Source of the DNA: a bacterium | GTDB lineage: Bacteria > Patescibacteriota > Minisyncoccia > Minisyncoccales > JAGGXC01 | Reading direction: 5' to 3' | Assembly (NCBI GenBank): GCA_021157625.1 | Contig: JAGGWD010000001.1 | Coordinates: forward strand, 1 to 38,848 | DNA: 38,848 nucleotides | Notes under the pieces: model-generated | The model's database searches: none | The model's input: only the letters and a program-made list of their open reading frames with translations | What the model was told of the DNA's origin: nothing | Part shown: piece after piece, positions 1-7,937 of the stretch | Layout: the number at the start of each line of letters is the position of its first letter | How positions within the stretch are numbered: position 1 is the first letter of the stretch | Position numbers and translations under genes: made by a program

Positions 1-28
1 CTATAATAGATTTGGTGGTTTTTGGCAT
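1..28 (-). CDS. Possible 5' end of a gene leaving the window
   Basis: An ATG at position 28 opens nine codons (MPKTTKSII) before the left edge. It lies about 40 bases downstream of a good minus-strand promoter at 75-103. No Shine-Dalgarno is visible, which is normal in this window. Nothing can be said about the product, and the start could equally lie further left. Confidence 0.3.
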
Positions 29-35
29 AAGTATT

Positions 36-63
36 ATTGAGTGTAAGGGATATTATACTCAAT
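36..63. repeat. 11-bp hairpin in the left intergenic region
   Basis: ATTGAGTGTAA and TTATACTCAAT pair over 11 positions (one G-U) around a 6-base loop. It lies between the minus-strand promoter at 75-103 and the possible ATG at 28, so it would sit in that gene's leader. A TATAAT on the minus strand (52-57) is embedded in the stem. Role unknown. Confidence 0.45.
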
Positions 64-74
64 TTCTATTATTA

Positions 75-103
75 AGAATATTCCACTAAAAAGTGTATGT
101 CAA
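75..103 (-). promoter_or_regulatory. Promoter pointing off the left edge
   Basis: On the minus strand TTGACA (98-103) is followed after 17 bases by TATTCT (75-80). The -35 is perfect and the -10 matches 4 of 6. The spacer also contains a TTCCACT/AGTGGAA inverted repeat (81-109) overlapping the -35, a possible operator. The rest of 104-359 shows no gene; it contains only a short tandem repeat of ATCTAAAATT near 234-256. Confidence 0.55.
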
Positions 104-359
104 GTGGAAAACTGCTTCTCCCCCAAAAAGTCCACCTTAATTATATTCAGATTCCACAAATAGATTTATTAACAAAAAAAGAAACCAAAAATAGAGATCA
201 AAGAAAAGTAGATATTCAGAGAGGGTAATCCAATATCTAAAATTATCTAAAATTAACTAAAAAAATAGCTTTTGTAACTCTCAGATAAGCATATTCTTTG
301 AAACAAAATACCCCCATCCCCTACTTTCCTTGTAATTCAATCTTAAATGTCGCACAATA

Positions 360-1232
360 TTATTCTCCTGCAACACAGTTATTGAAGATTTTTACTTGGT
401 TATTATACTCATTCACTAAAATTTTTGTTTCTTCAAGAAGAGTATTGTATTTTTCTACAAGATTATTATATTCAGCAACTTTCTGTTTATATGCTGTACT
501 CCATTTAGGCCGAATAGATTTCAGCTCTTCTTGAAGATTTTCTATAAGGATTTGTAATTTACGAAGTTTTTCCTGATTGGCTTCAATTTTTTCTTTTAGC
601 CCTTCTTCTGGTTGAGGACAAGCAGATAAAGGCAATCCAAAATGTTGAACTGCAATCCAAGTAGGTTTTCCTTCAAAAATTCCTCTTCCCACTGCCACTC
701 CAATATCTTGATATCTTGAATTGAGAATATTTCTTCTATGAGGAGGGCTAGCCATCCATTCCTGAACCAGATCTTGATCATCCTTAAAGTTCCCTAAAGC
801 TAAATTTTCTCCTACTGCAATAAACTCATATCCGTATCGCTGAGCTAACTCCCCTACTCCTACACCTGAAGTTGAATAATGAGCAAAATATTGATTCTCA
901 AACATATCTTTGAGTTTTGCTTTGGCAGAAGCATCAAGATAAAAATTCTCTCGAAGCAAAGGAAGACCATTCTTTTCTCTCTCTACATTAGTCCATAGAA
1001 TCACTCCTGTGGGAGTAAGGTTCCCTTCCAAGGAATCTTTATAGGATAAAAGAGCAGGAGGTGCTGAAATTTGCTTTTTTGCTTCTCTGACTATAAATTC
1101 ATTTATTCTCTCTTCAATTCTTTTTTGAAGCTGGTAAGAAAAATTAAAAATTCTTTCTTCCTTGACTCGAAAAAGAAAGAAAAATAATAAGACAAGTAAA
1201 ATAGTAATAAATATCTTGAATCCTCTACTCAT
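360..1232 (-). CDS. CAP (SCP/PR1) domain protein with C-terminal coiled coil
   Basis: The protein has 290 residues. Residues about 5-22 form a hydrophobic N-terminal anchor or signal segment ending in charged residues, so the rest is probably outside the membrane. A CAP domain spans about 80-205, shown by the family motifs HYSTSG, GENLA and HRRNILN and a final WIAVQHFG strand. Residues about 213-285 are rich in Glu, Lys, Leu and Asn with heptad spacing and look like a coiled coil. CAP proteins of the bacterial YkwD type are secreted; their biochemical role is poorly defined and may involve cell-wall or surface interactions. It is monocistronic, divergent from the isomerase at 1342, and has no Shine-Dalgarno. 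The domain call is firm; the function is open. Confidence 0.85.
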   Translation of the reverse strand: MSRGFKIFITILLVLLFFFLFRVKEERIFNFSYQLQKRIEERINEFIVREAKKQISAPPALLSYKDSLEGNLTPTGVILWTNVEREKNGLPLLRENFYLDASAKAKLKDMFENQYFAHYSTSGVGVGELAQRYGYEFIAVGENLALGNFKDDQDLVQEWMASPPHRRNILNSRYQDIGVAVGRGIFEGKPTWIAVQHFGLPLSACPQPEEGLKEKIEANQEKLRKLQILIENLQEELKSIRPKWSTAYKQKVAEYNNLVEKYNTLLEETKILVNEYNNQVKIFNNCVAGE

Positions 1233-1341
1233 TTTATTTCTTTTTATTTTACCAAAAAATAAAATTTCACGCGATTCTTCATCTTACTCTTTTTTTTATC
1301 TCAATAACTTATTATAATGAAATATAAGAACAATAATAAAT

Positions 1342-2277
1342 ATGATCAAGAATTTAAGAAATTTTCCTATTTTTTTAAAGAAAGAATTAGAAAAACCCAA
1401 AATTCTATTGCCATCTAAATACAAAAAAATTCAGAATATTGTAGTTGCAGGCATGGGAGGTTCTGCAATTGCTGCTGAGGTCCTAAAAGAAGTTATCCCT
1501 CTCAAGATCCCTTTAGAAATATCGAAGGGATATTTTCTTCCGTATTGGACAAGTAAAGATACTCTTCTTATCTGTGTAAGTTATTCGGGAAATACTAAAG
1601 AAACATTGACTCAATTCCATCAAGGAATAAAGAAAAAATCAAGCATTATCGTTATTACCTCTGATGGAAAACTAATGAAAGAAGCAAAAAAGAAAGCCAT
1701 CCCATTTATAGAACTTCCTAAAGGATTTCTTCCTCGAGAAAGCTTTCCTTTTATCTTCTCAAGTCTAATTAGAATATTTAAAACATTGGGTTTAACTAAA
1801 GAAGTTTTTTCATTTGAGCTTCTAGAAAGAGAGATAACAAAAATAGAGAAAGAAGCAAAACTGGTCGCCAGAAAAATTAAAAATAGCTTCCCCATAATCT
1901 CAAGTCAATATTTTTCTGTAAGTACACGGTGGGAAGATCAACTTAGCGAGAATGCAAAGCATTTAGCCGAAAGCAAAACCCTTCCTGAATTAGCACATAA
2001 CGAAATAGAAAGCTGGAGGAAATTGGATAAGAATTACTCTCTGATCCTCTTAAGAGATTGTAAAGAGACAAAGGAAATAAAATGTCTTTTTGAAGGAATT
2101 AAAAAAATCATAAAGAAAACCCCGATATTGGAAATAAAAGCAAAAGGAAAAACAAAACCAGAAAGAGTACTCTATCTAATTCTCTTTGGAGATTTTGTAT
2201 CTTATTTTCTGGCAAAGGAAAAAAAGATAAATCCAAAAACAACGGATTATATAAAAAGACTAAAAAAAGTAATTTAA
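1342..2277 (+). CDS. Bifunctional phosphoglucose/phosphomannose isomerase
   Basis: This 311-residue protein belongs to the short SIS-domain isomerase family that interconverts glucose-6-P or mannose-6-P with fructose-6-P. The first SIS domain shows VVAGMGGSAIAA (about 34-45) and the sugar-phosphate loop SYSGNTKET (about 80-88). The C-terminal half has ENAKHLAESKTLPELAHNEI, which carries the Glu and His expected of the catalytic pair. It feeds glycolysis and, through mannose-6-P, nucleotide-sugar synthesis for surface glycans. A TATAAT at 1313-1318 gives a plausible start site about 17 bases before the ATG; no clear -35 or Shine-Dalgarno is seen. It ends 5 bp before the convergent lepA stop. 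It is near the usual length for the archaeal-type enzyme. Confidence 0.88.
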   Translation: MIKNLRNFPIFLKKELEKPKILLPSKYKKIQNIVVAGMGGSAIAAEVLKEVIPLKIPLEISKGYFLPYWTSKDTLLICVSYSGNTKETLTQFHQGIKKKSSIIVITSDGKLMKEAKKKAIPFIELPKGFLPRESFPFIFSSLIRIFKTLGLTKEVFSFELLEREITKIEKEAKLVARKIKNSFPIISSQYFSVSTRWEDQLSENAKHLAESKTLPELAHNEIESWRKLDKNYSLILLRDCKETKEIKCLFEGIKKIIKKTPILEIKAKGKTKPERVLYLILFGDFVSYFLAKEKKINPKTTDYIKRLKKVI

Positions 2278-2282
2278 ATAAA

Positions 2283-3962
2283 CTATTGCTTTCGTAAGAG
2301 TTTTATAAATACATCGTTTGGAATATTAACTTTGGTACGAGCAGCAAGTTTCTTTTTTCCTTTTCTTTGTTTCTGAAGCAATTTTTTCTTGCGGGTATAA
2401 TCTCCACCATAAAGAGGTGCAAGCACATCTTTTCTTAAAGCAGGAATTGTCTCTCGAGCAATAATTCTACTTTTGCTTGGCTTGTGAGTTTTTTGTTCTT
2501 GGAATATATCACCCAAAGCTATTTGAATAGGGACTGCAAAATTTTGTCTGGGAATTAATTCTTTCAGTGAAACTGCTAATTTTCTAGCTTTCTTTTGGGC
2601 ATATTCTCTTGGCACAATCTGAGAAAGTGCGGAGACTTGTTGGCCAGCTACGAAAACTTCCAACTTTACTAAATCTGCCTTCCTTGACTCAATAGGTGTA
2701 TATATCATAGAAGCATATCCCGAACTAACACTTTTTAACCTATCATAGAAATTAATCAGAATATCTGCTAAAGCAACATTATACTCTATAATAAGACGAT
2801 CCTTGCTTAAGTAGTCTGTTTTTTTATACTCACCCCTTAGTTGTTTTAAAAGTTCCATCACTTTACCAAGATAATTTTGAGGAGTAATGATTTTTAACTC
2901 AACCCACGGTTCTTTTGCTATTCTATCTTTTCTATTTATCTGGTAATTTACTTGAGGAGTAGTAACCAACAAATCCAACTGATATTCTCTTTTCAATCTC
3001 TCAACCACTATTTCTAAATGAAGAGTTCCCAAAAAACCACATCTAAATCCCCGTCCTAGAGCAGGTAAAGACTCCTCTTCAAAATAAAGCGCCGGATCGT
3101 TCAATTTTAATCTATTGAGGGCTTCTTTTAGAAGGGAGAAATCTGCTTCATTGGTAGGATATAGACTAGCAAACACCATTGATTGAGGTATTTTCCATCC
3201 CACGCTCTTTAGATATTCCTCTAAATTCTTTTGTCCCGTTGCAAGATAACCAACCTCACCCACTCCTAACTCAGATACGGGCACCATCTGAGGTTTAAAC
3301 ACCCCAATCTCATTCTTTTCTTTTCTTAAAGTTCCTTCTAATACTCTTATGTAGGCAATAACCCCTTTAAAAGGATCGTAAAATGAATCAAAAATAAGAA
3401 TTTTTAAGGGAGCTTTGGGATTACCTTTGGGAGGAGGCACAGATTTTATAATTTCTTCCAAAAGCTTTTCCACATTTTGACCTGTCTTAGCAGAAATCTT
3501 AATTATTCTATTTTTTTCTATTTTCAAAAGATTTATTAACTCTTCTTCTACCTTCTCAATACAAGCATTTGGTAAATCAATTTTATTAATTACTGGAATA
3601 ACAACTAAATTTTGTTTTTGAGCAAGATAAAGATTAGTGAGAGTTTGGGCTTGAATTCCTTTGGTAGCATCAACAAGTAAAACAACCCCCTCCACTGCTT
3701 TTAATGATCTTTCTACCTCTGAACAGAAATCTATATGGCCAGGTGTGTCAATAAGATTCAGAACGTAACCTTTGTATTCCATTCTTACGGGTTGCAGCTT
3801 AATTGTAATCCCCTTTTCTCTTTCCAAATCCATCTGATCTAGCAATTGATCTCGCATTTTTTCTTTTGGAACAGTATTGGTTATTTCTAACAATCTGTCA
3901 GCTAAGGTTGACTTACCGTGATCAATATGACTGATGATAGCGAAGTTACGAATATTTTTCAT
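2283..3962 (-). CDS. lepA: Elongation factor 4 (LepA GTPase)
   Basis: This is a ribosome-associated translational GTPase thought to act in back-translocation or 30S biogenesis. The G1 loop SHIDHGKST sits at residues 11-19, switch I has REKGITIK, and DTPGHIDF and NKIDLPNA give G3 and G4. Domain II and EF-G-like domains III and V follow, and the LepA-specific C-terminal signature GGDYTRKKKLLQKQRKGKKK is present near residues 520-540. At 559 residues it is about 40 shorter than the usual ~600. The start at ATG 3962 gives a normal N-terminus. No Shine-Dalgarno precedes it, and a terminator at 3979-4005 separates it from the upstream gene, so it probably has its own promoter. Confidence 0.96.
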   Translation of the reverse strand: MKNIRNFAIISHIDHGKSTLADRLLEITNTVPKEKMRDQLLDQMDLEREKGITIKLQPVRMEYKGYVLNLIDTPGHIDFCSEVERSLKAVEGVVLLVDATKGIQAQTLTNLYLAQKQNLVVIPVINKIDLPNACIEKVEEELINLLKIEKNRIIKISAKTGQNVEKLLEEIIKSVPPPKGNPKAPLKILIFDSFYDPFKGVIAYIRVLEGTLRKEKNEIGVFKPQMVPVSELGVGEVGYLATGQKNLEEYLKSVGWKIPQSMVFASLYPTNEADFSLLKEALNRLKLNDPALYFEEESLPALGRGFRCGFLGTLHLEIVVERLKREYQLDLLVTTPQVNYQINRKDRIAKEPWVELKIITPQNYLGKVMELLKQLRGEYKKTDYLSKDRLIIEYNVALADILINFYDRLKSVSSGYASMIYTPIESRKADLVKLEVFVAGQQVSALSQIVPREYAQKKARKLAVSLKELIPRQNFAVPIQIALGDIFQEQKTHKPSKSRIIARETIPALRKDVLAPLYGGDYTRKKKLLQKQRKGKKKLAARTKVNIPNDVFIKLLRKQ

Positions 3963-3978
3963 AAAAACAGAATAATTC

Positions 3979-4005
3979 TAAAAATTCCAGGTATTCTTCC
4001 TGGAA
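3979..4005 (-). terminator. Intrinsic terminator after the 4035 gene
   Basis: On the minus strand TTCCAGG and CCTGGAA pair around a 7-base loop and are followed by five Ts. It lies between the stop of the 4035-4583 gene and the lepA start. Confidence 0.75.
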
Positions 4006-4034
4006 CAAAAAATAAACATATTTATATCTCTTAC

Positions 4035-4583
4035 TTATATTCCTAAATCGATATAACGTGGACGTTTTTGACGGAGAGAGACAGTAACTTTCAGCCCTGA
4101 AGAAATTTTTGCTACCTCATATATTTTAGTACAGCTTTTTGGAGCAAAACCCGGCTTAAGAACTGCTCCACATTCACTTCCTTCAGGAATCCATCTATCA
4201 AATTTTCGTTCATAATGAAATCTTCTTCCTTCACTGTCCACTAAATCACCAATATTCCACCATCCTTCTTTAATATCGTCTGTTCCTATATTTTGAGCTT
4301 GTATTGTAACCTCAATAAATCTTTCGGTAGTAGTAAGATCTTGAGGATATCCAAATTTGCTTTCTGAGGCAAGAAGAATATTGCCTCTATCCTTCACTTC
4401 TTTTAATGAGAACTTAACATTTCCAATCTCAACTTCATATACAGGTTCTTTATTTTTTTCTGTCTCTTCGGGAGGAGGTGGAGGCGTCAACATCAAAGAT
4501 TTCACAGCAATAAAAATAACTACTATCACAATGATAATAATCACTCCCACAATAATTTGTTCTCGGGAGAGATTTTCAATCAT
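4035..4583 (-). CDS. Membrane-anchored DUF4352-like protein
   Basis: The 182-residue protein has one N-terminal transmembrane segment (about 10-30, Ile/Val rich), a proline run (PPPPP near 34) and an acidic linker. A beta-rich extracytoplasmic domain follows, containing 'FIEVTIQAQNIG' and 'DSEGRRFHYE', the pattern of the DUF4352 immunoglobulin-like fold found in many secreted lipoproteins. Two cysteines near residues 138 and 150 could form a disulfide. It follows uppS by 18 bp on the same strand, so it is probably cotranscribed and ends at the terminator at 3979. The specific function is unknown; the family call rests on pattern alone. Confidence 0.6.
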   Translation of the reverse strand: MIENLSREQIIVGVIIIIVIVVIFIAVKSLMLTPPPPPEETEKNKEPVYEVEIGNVKFSLKEVKDRGNILLASESKFGYPQDLTTTERFIEVTIQAQNIGTDDIKEGWWNIGDLVDSEGRRFHYERKFDRWIPEGSECGAVLKPGFAPKSCTKIYEVAKISSGLKVTVSLRQKRPRYIDLGI

Positions 4584-4601
4584 AAATGTTTTTAATTAAA
4601 T

Positions 4602-5339
4602 TTATCTTCCAAATCTTCTCTGGCGTCTTGCATATTCCTCAAGCGCTCTATCAAAATCCTCCTCCTTAAAGTCTGGCCAATATTTATCACAGAAATAAAG
4701 TTCAGAATATGCAGACTGCCATAGCAAGAAGTTAGAGAAGCGTTTTTCTCCACTTGTCCTAATTACCAAATCAGGAGCAGGCAAACCGGCAGTAGATAGA
4801 TATTTCTCAAATAATTTTTCAGTTATTTTGCTAGCAGGAATCTTTTCTTTGATAATTTTCTTGGTAGCCTCCAAAATATCCCAACGGCCACTATAACTTA
4901 CAGCAAGATTAAGAAAATATTCCTTATTGTTTTTTGTTAAATCCTCGATTTTCTTTATTACTTCCCTAAGGCTTTTTGGTAATCTTTCTTTCTGGCCAAT
5001 TACTCTTACTCGTACTTTCTTGGTCAACATCATATTCTTGCCTGCCTGCTTGTCGAGATACTTCTTGAGTTCTTCTCTAAAACCTCTTTCCAAAAGTTCA
5101 AGAAGATATTTAACCTCTTCTTTTGGTCGATTCCAGTTTTCAGTAGAAAAACCAAAAGCTGTCAGAACTTTTATTCCCTTTTTTTGACACCACCGACAAA
5201 ATCGTTTTATGTTCTCAAAACCTGCTAAATGACCCTGAATGGTAGGCAGACCCCTCTCTCTTGCCCATCGACGATTTCCATCAGGAAGCAAAACAACATG
5301 GGTGGGTATTTGCTTTTTATCTAATGTTTTCTTTTTCAT
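4602..5339 (-). CDS. uppS: Isoprenyl (undecaprenyl) diphosphate synthase
   Basis: This cis-prenyltransferase makes the undecaprenyl diphosphate carrier for peptidoglycan and surface glycans. It has 245 residues, normal for the family. LPDGNRRWA at 18-26 holds the metal-binding Asp20; FSTENWNRP and RTSGEKRFSNFLLWQ (about residues 195-210) are the diphosphate- and substrate-binding signatures; YFCDKYWPDF lies near the C-terminus. The ATG at 5339 gives a short Lys-rich N-terminus. There is no Shine-Dalgarno; instead the upstream 59-residue ORF overlaps the start by 23 bases, which suggests translational coupling. The carrier lipid links it with the GT-C glycosyltransferases and MurF elsewhere in the window. 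Confidence 0.95.
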   Translation of the reverse strand: MKKKTLDKKQIPTHVVLLPDGNRRWARERGLPTIQGHLAGFENIKRFCRWCQKKGIKVLTAFGFSTENWNRPKEEVKYLLELLERGFREELKKYLDKQAGKNMMLTKKVRVRVIGQKERLPKSLREVIKKIEDLTKNNKEYFLNLAVSYSGRWDILEATKKIIKEKIPASKITEKLFEKYLSTAGLPAPDLVIRTSGEKRFSNFLLWQSAYSELYFCDKYWPDFKEEDFDRALEEYARRQRRFGR

Positions 5340-5496
5340 ATTGATAAGGATTATAAATTTCTAACGGCTTTTTTTCTGATAATTTGGCTGTTATATATCC
5401 TAACCCAAAAGAAGCCAGTGAAATCAAAATAATGACTATTATCAGCACTATATCGATTTTATAATTTTTGACAATTCTTTTCAAGTCTGCTAACAT
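5317..5496 (-). CDS. Small single-pass membrane protein overlapping uppS
   Basis: An ATG at 5496 opens a 59-codon frame. The product starts MLADLKRIVKNYKIDI, then has a strong transmembrane helix (about residues 15-36, with FGLGY at its end) and a short polar tail ending KENIR. Its last 23 bases overlap the start of uppS in another frame. It is divergent from rpmA with only nine bases between the two start codons, so the rpmA promoter lies inside it. The hydrophobic profile and the tight coupling argue for a real gene. No homologue is recognised; a membrane helper of the prenyl synthase is only a guess. Confidence 0.6.
   Translation of the reverse strand: MLADLKRIVKNYKIDIVLIIVIILISLASFGLGYITAKLSEKKPLEIYNPYQYEKENIR
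5468..5496 (+). promoter_or_regulatory. rpmA promoter, predicted leaderless
   Basis: TTGACA (5468-5473), a 17-base spacer and TAACAT (5491-5496) lie so that transcription should begin near 5503, about three bases before the rpmA ATG at 5506. The promoter lies entirely inside the opposite-strand small ORF. Confidence 0.65.
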
Positions 5497-5505
5497 AACT
5501 GATAT

Positions 5506-5778
5506 ATGGCAAAGACAAAATCATCAGGAACAACAAAATTAGGAAGAGATTCAAAACCCAAATATCTGGGAGTAAAGGTTTTTGATGGCCAACCTGTTAA
5601 ACCAGGAATGGTAATCGTAAGACAGCGAGGAACAAAGTTTTTGGCAGGTAAAAATGTAAAAAAAGGAGCCGATGATACTTTGTATGCTCTCAAAGAGGGA
5701 AAAGTTAAATTTACTACTACTCGAAAAAAAAGATTTGATGGTTCGAGAAGAAAAGTCAAAGTAGTTAATGTAGAATAA
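5506..5778 (+). CDS. rpmA: 50S ribosomal protein L27 (bL27)
   Basis: The 90-residue protein begins [16 protein letters not shown], with the flexible basic N-terminal arm that reaches the peptidyl-transferase centre, followed by the conserved [14 protein letters not shown] and IVRQRGTKF. It lacks the N-terminal extension that is proteolytically removed in some Firmicutes. It stands alone between divergent and convergent genes; the usual neighbours rplU and obgE are absent here. The promoter at 5468-5496 predicts an mRNA with almost no leader, and no Shine-Dalgarno is present. Confidence 0.96.
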   Translation: MAKTKSSGTTKLGRDSKPKYLGVKVFDGQPVKPGMVIVRQRGTKFLAGKNVKKGADDTLYALKEGKVKFTTTRKKRFDGSRRKVKVVNVE

Positions 5779-5797
5779 TTAAAGGATTTTTTAAAAG

Positions 5798-7432
5798 TTA
5801 AGATCTTTTTCTGGTGCAGGCTCTTATAAACTCTCTAAATAAAGGATGAGGGCGAAGAGGTCGGGATTTATATTCAGGATGGAACTGCGTTGCCACAAAA
5901 AACGGATGGTTTTTATATTCAATGATTTCGACTAAATCTCTTTCTGGATTAACTCCTGCTATTACTAATCCTTTCTTTTCTAAGAGTTCTCGAAATGAAT
6001 TATTAACTTCGTATCTGTGCCTGTGACGTTCCACAACAAGCTGTTTTTTATATGCTTTAAAGGAAATGGTTCCTTTTTTTATTCTGCACAGATAATCGCC
6101 TAATCTCATTGTTGCTCCATACCTTTTCTCCCGAAGCAAAACTTTTTGTTCAGGCATTATATCTATCACATTATTTTTACCTCCGGGATTAAACTCTGCA
6201 GAATTAGCATCTTTGATACCTGCCACATTACGTGCAAACTCTATTACTGCCAATTGCATGCCGAAACATAAACCAAGATATGGAATCTTATGGGTTCTAC
6301 AGAATTCAATAGCCTTGATCTTACCTTCCACTCCTCTACTTCCAAAACCTCCAGGCACAATAACTCCATCAAATTTCTCAAGTTCTCGAACTGCTCTTGG
6401 TTTTTTCTCATAGTTTTCTGCAGATAGCCATTGAATTTCTGGTTTTCTTCTAAAATACCAGCTGGCATGTTTTATTGCTTCTATAACAGAAATATAGGAA
6501 TCCATTAAGGTAAATTTACCTGTCTCAAAATACTTTCCTACCATAGCAACCTTCACTGGTTTTTTTGCTGTTTTAATAATCTTTACAAGTTTTTCCCAAT
6601 CTTGGAGATTTTTTTTGCAAGAACGCCTTGAGTGCAGACCAAATTTATGAAGTATTCTATCCCCTAACCTTTCTTTTGCGAAATTAACAGGTATCTCATA
6701 TACAGATTCCACATCTGGAGAGGATATAACATCTTTAATATCTACATTACAGAAAATAGAAATTTTACGTTTTCTGGGCTGGTCTAAAGGAAATTTACTT
6801 CTTGCTATAATAAGAGAAGGTTGAATTCCTGCCATATTTAGCCACTTTACTGCCTGCTGAGTAGGTTTGGTTTTCATTTCACCTATAGTCTCTGGAACAG
6901 GAAGATAAGATATCAAGATAAAAAGAACTTTCTTGGGATTATGAAGTTTCATCATTCTGGCTGCTTCAAGAAACAACATATTTTGGTATTCACCTACTGT
7001 TCCCCCTATCTCTATTAAAACAAAATCGGCTTTAGTTTTTTTGGCCGCTTTTTTTATACGAGAAATTGTTTCATTGGGAATATCAGGTACTACTTCCACG
7101 CACCGTCCTCCATACTCTAAATTTCTTTCTCTTTGAATTACTGCCTGATAAACACGTCCTGTAGTAATATAGTTGTCAGTAGTCAGTTCTTCGTCTAAGA
7201 ATCTTTCATAATTGCCAATATCTTGGTCGCATTCTACCCCATCTTTGGTCACGAAAATTTCACCATGCTCGATGGGATTCATTGTTCCGGCATCGACATT
7301 AACGTAAGGATCTATTTTGATCGCTGTAACTTTATATCCTTTAGCTTGCAGAATCTTACCGATAGAGGCAGTTGCAATCCCCTTGCCGATGCCTGACATT
7401 ACGCCACCGATAATGAAAATATACCGGGTCAT
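5798..7432 (-). CDS. pyrG: CTP synthase
   Basis: This enzyme aminates UTP to CTP using glutamine and ATP. It has 544 residues, the normal length. The N-terminal amidoligase domain (to about 275) carries GVMSGIGKGIATASIGK and the metal/UTP region DPYVNVDAGTMNP. The C-terminal class I glutaminase domain has the oxyanion and nucleophile segments GGFGSRG and LGLCFGMQ (Cys nucleophile), with the catalytic His/Glu in FHPEY. It lies 7 bp downstream of rplI in the same direction and is probably cotranscribed with it. No Shine-Dalgarno precedes the ATG. It ends 19 bp from the convergent rpmA. Confidence 0.97.
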   Translation of the reverse strand: MTRYIFIIGGVMSGIGKGIATASIGKILQAKGYKVTAIKIDPYVNVDAGTMNPIEHGEIFVTKDGVECDQDIGNYERFLDEELTTDNYITTGRVYQAVIQRERNLEYGGRCVEVVPDIPNETISRIKKAAKKTKADFVLIEIGGTVGEYQNMLFLEAARMMKLHNPKKVLFILISYLPVPETIGEMKTKPTQQAVKWLNMAGIQPSLIIARSKFPLDQPRKRKISIFCNVDIKDVISSPDVESVYEIPVNFAKERLGDRILHKFGLHSRRSCKKNLQDWEKLVKIIKTAKKPVKVAMVGKYFETGKFTLMDSYISVIEAIKHASWYFRRKPEIQWLSAENYEKKPRAVRELEKFDGVIVPGGFGSRGVEGKIKAIEFCRTHKIPYLGLCFGMQLAVIEFARNVAGIKDANSAEFNPGGKNNVIDIMPEQKVLLREKRYGATMRLGDYLCRIKKGTISFKAYKKQLVVERHRHRYEVNNSFRELLEKKGLVIAGVNPERDLVEIIEYKNHPFFVATQFHPEYKSRPLRPHPLFREFIRACTRKRS

Positions 7433-7439
7433 ACAATTA

Positions 7440-7889
7440 CTACTCTTGTTCAGGAGTGATTATCAGTTTTATTTCCGCCTCCAAGTTATGTTTGAAAGTT
7501 ACCTTTATTGGAAATTCTCCTATTTCTTTAATAGGTTCTTTTATATCGATTTGATTCTTACTAATATTGAAACCCAATTCTTTCAATTTTTCAGAAATCT
7601 TCTGTGCTGTTATTGATTCATACAACTGGCCACTTTCTCCTACTTTTACAGGAAAAACAATTTCCTGCCCATCTATTGCTGCTGCTTCTTCCTGCACTTT
7701 CTTTAACTCTTCCTCTGCTTTCTTCTCTTCTTTCTCTTTCTGTTTTTCAAGCCACTCAAGATTTCTTTTGGTCGCTGGTTTTGCTAAACCTCTCGGAATT
7801 AAAAAGTTGCGTGCATAGCCATCTTTCACCTCTTTAACTTCGTATTTTTCTCCTAACTTTTCTATATCTTTGAGAAGTATCACTTTCAT
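7440..7889 (-). CDS. rplI: 50S ribosomal protein L9 (bL9)
   Basis: The 149-residue protein starts [20 protein letters not shown] and continues with the N-domain signature [14 protein letters not shown] long charged helix and a C-terminal rRNA-binding domain follow, the classic two-domain bL9 shape. bL9 is missing from several CPR lineages, notably Microgenomates, so its presence helps place the organism. It heads a transcript with pyrG. A TATAAT on the minus strand lies 9 bases before the ATG, which predicts a nearly leaderless mRNA. Confidence 0.94.
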   Translation of the reverse strand: MKVILLKDIEKLGEKYEVKEVKDGYARNFLIPRGLAKPATKRNLEWLEKQKEKEEKKAEEELKKVQEEAAAIDGQEIVFPVKVGESGQLYESITAQKISEKLKELGFNISKNQIDIKEPIKEIGEFPIKVTFKHNLEAEIKLIITPEQE

Positions 7890-7898
7890 AGAGCACTA

Positions 7899-7928
7899 AT
7901 TATATTATTTTATTATAAAACAACTCAA
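7899..7928 (-). promoter_or_regulatory. rplI-pyrG promoter, predicted leaderless
   Basis: On the minus strand TTGAGT (7923-7928), an 18-base spacer and TATAAT (7899-7904) place the start of transcription about three bases before the rplI ATG. Confidence 0.5.
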
Positions 7929-7937
7929 AAAAGTTCA

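Noticed and set aside
298-534. 78-codon plus-strand ORF near the left end
   Set aside because: It is antisense to the CAP gene's C-terminal coiled coil, has low-complexity content and has no promoter or family.
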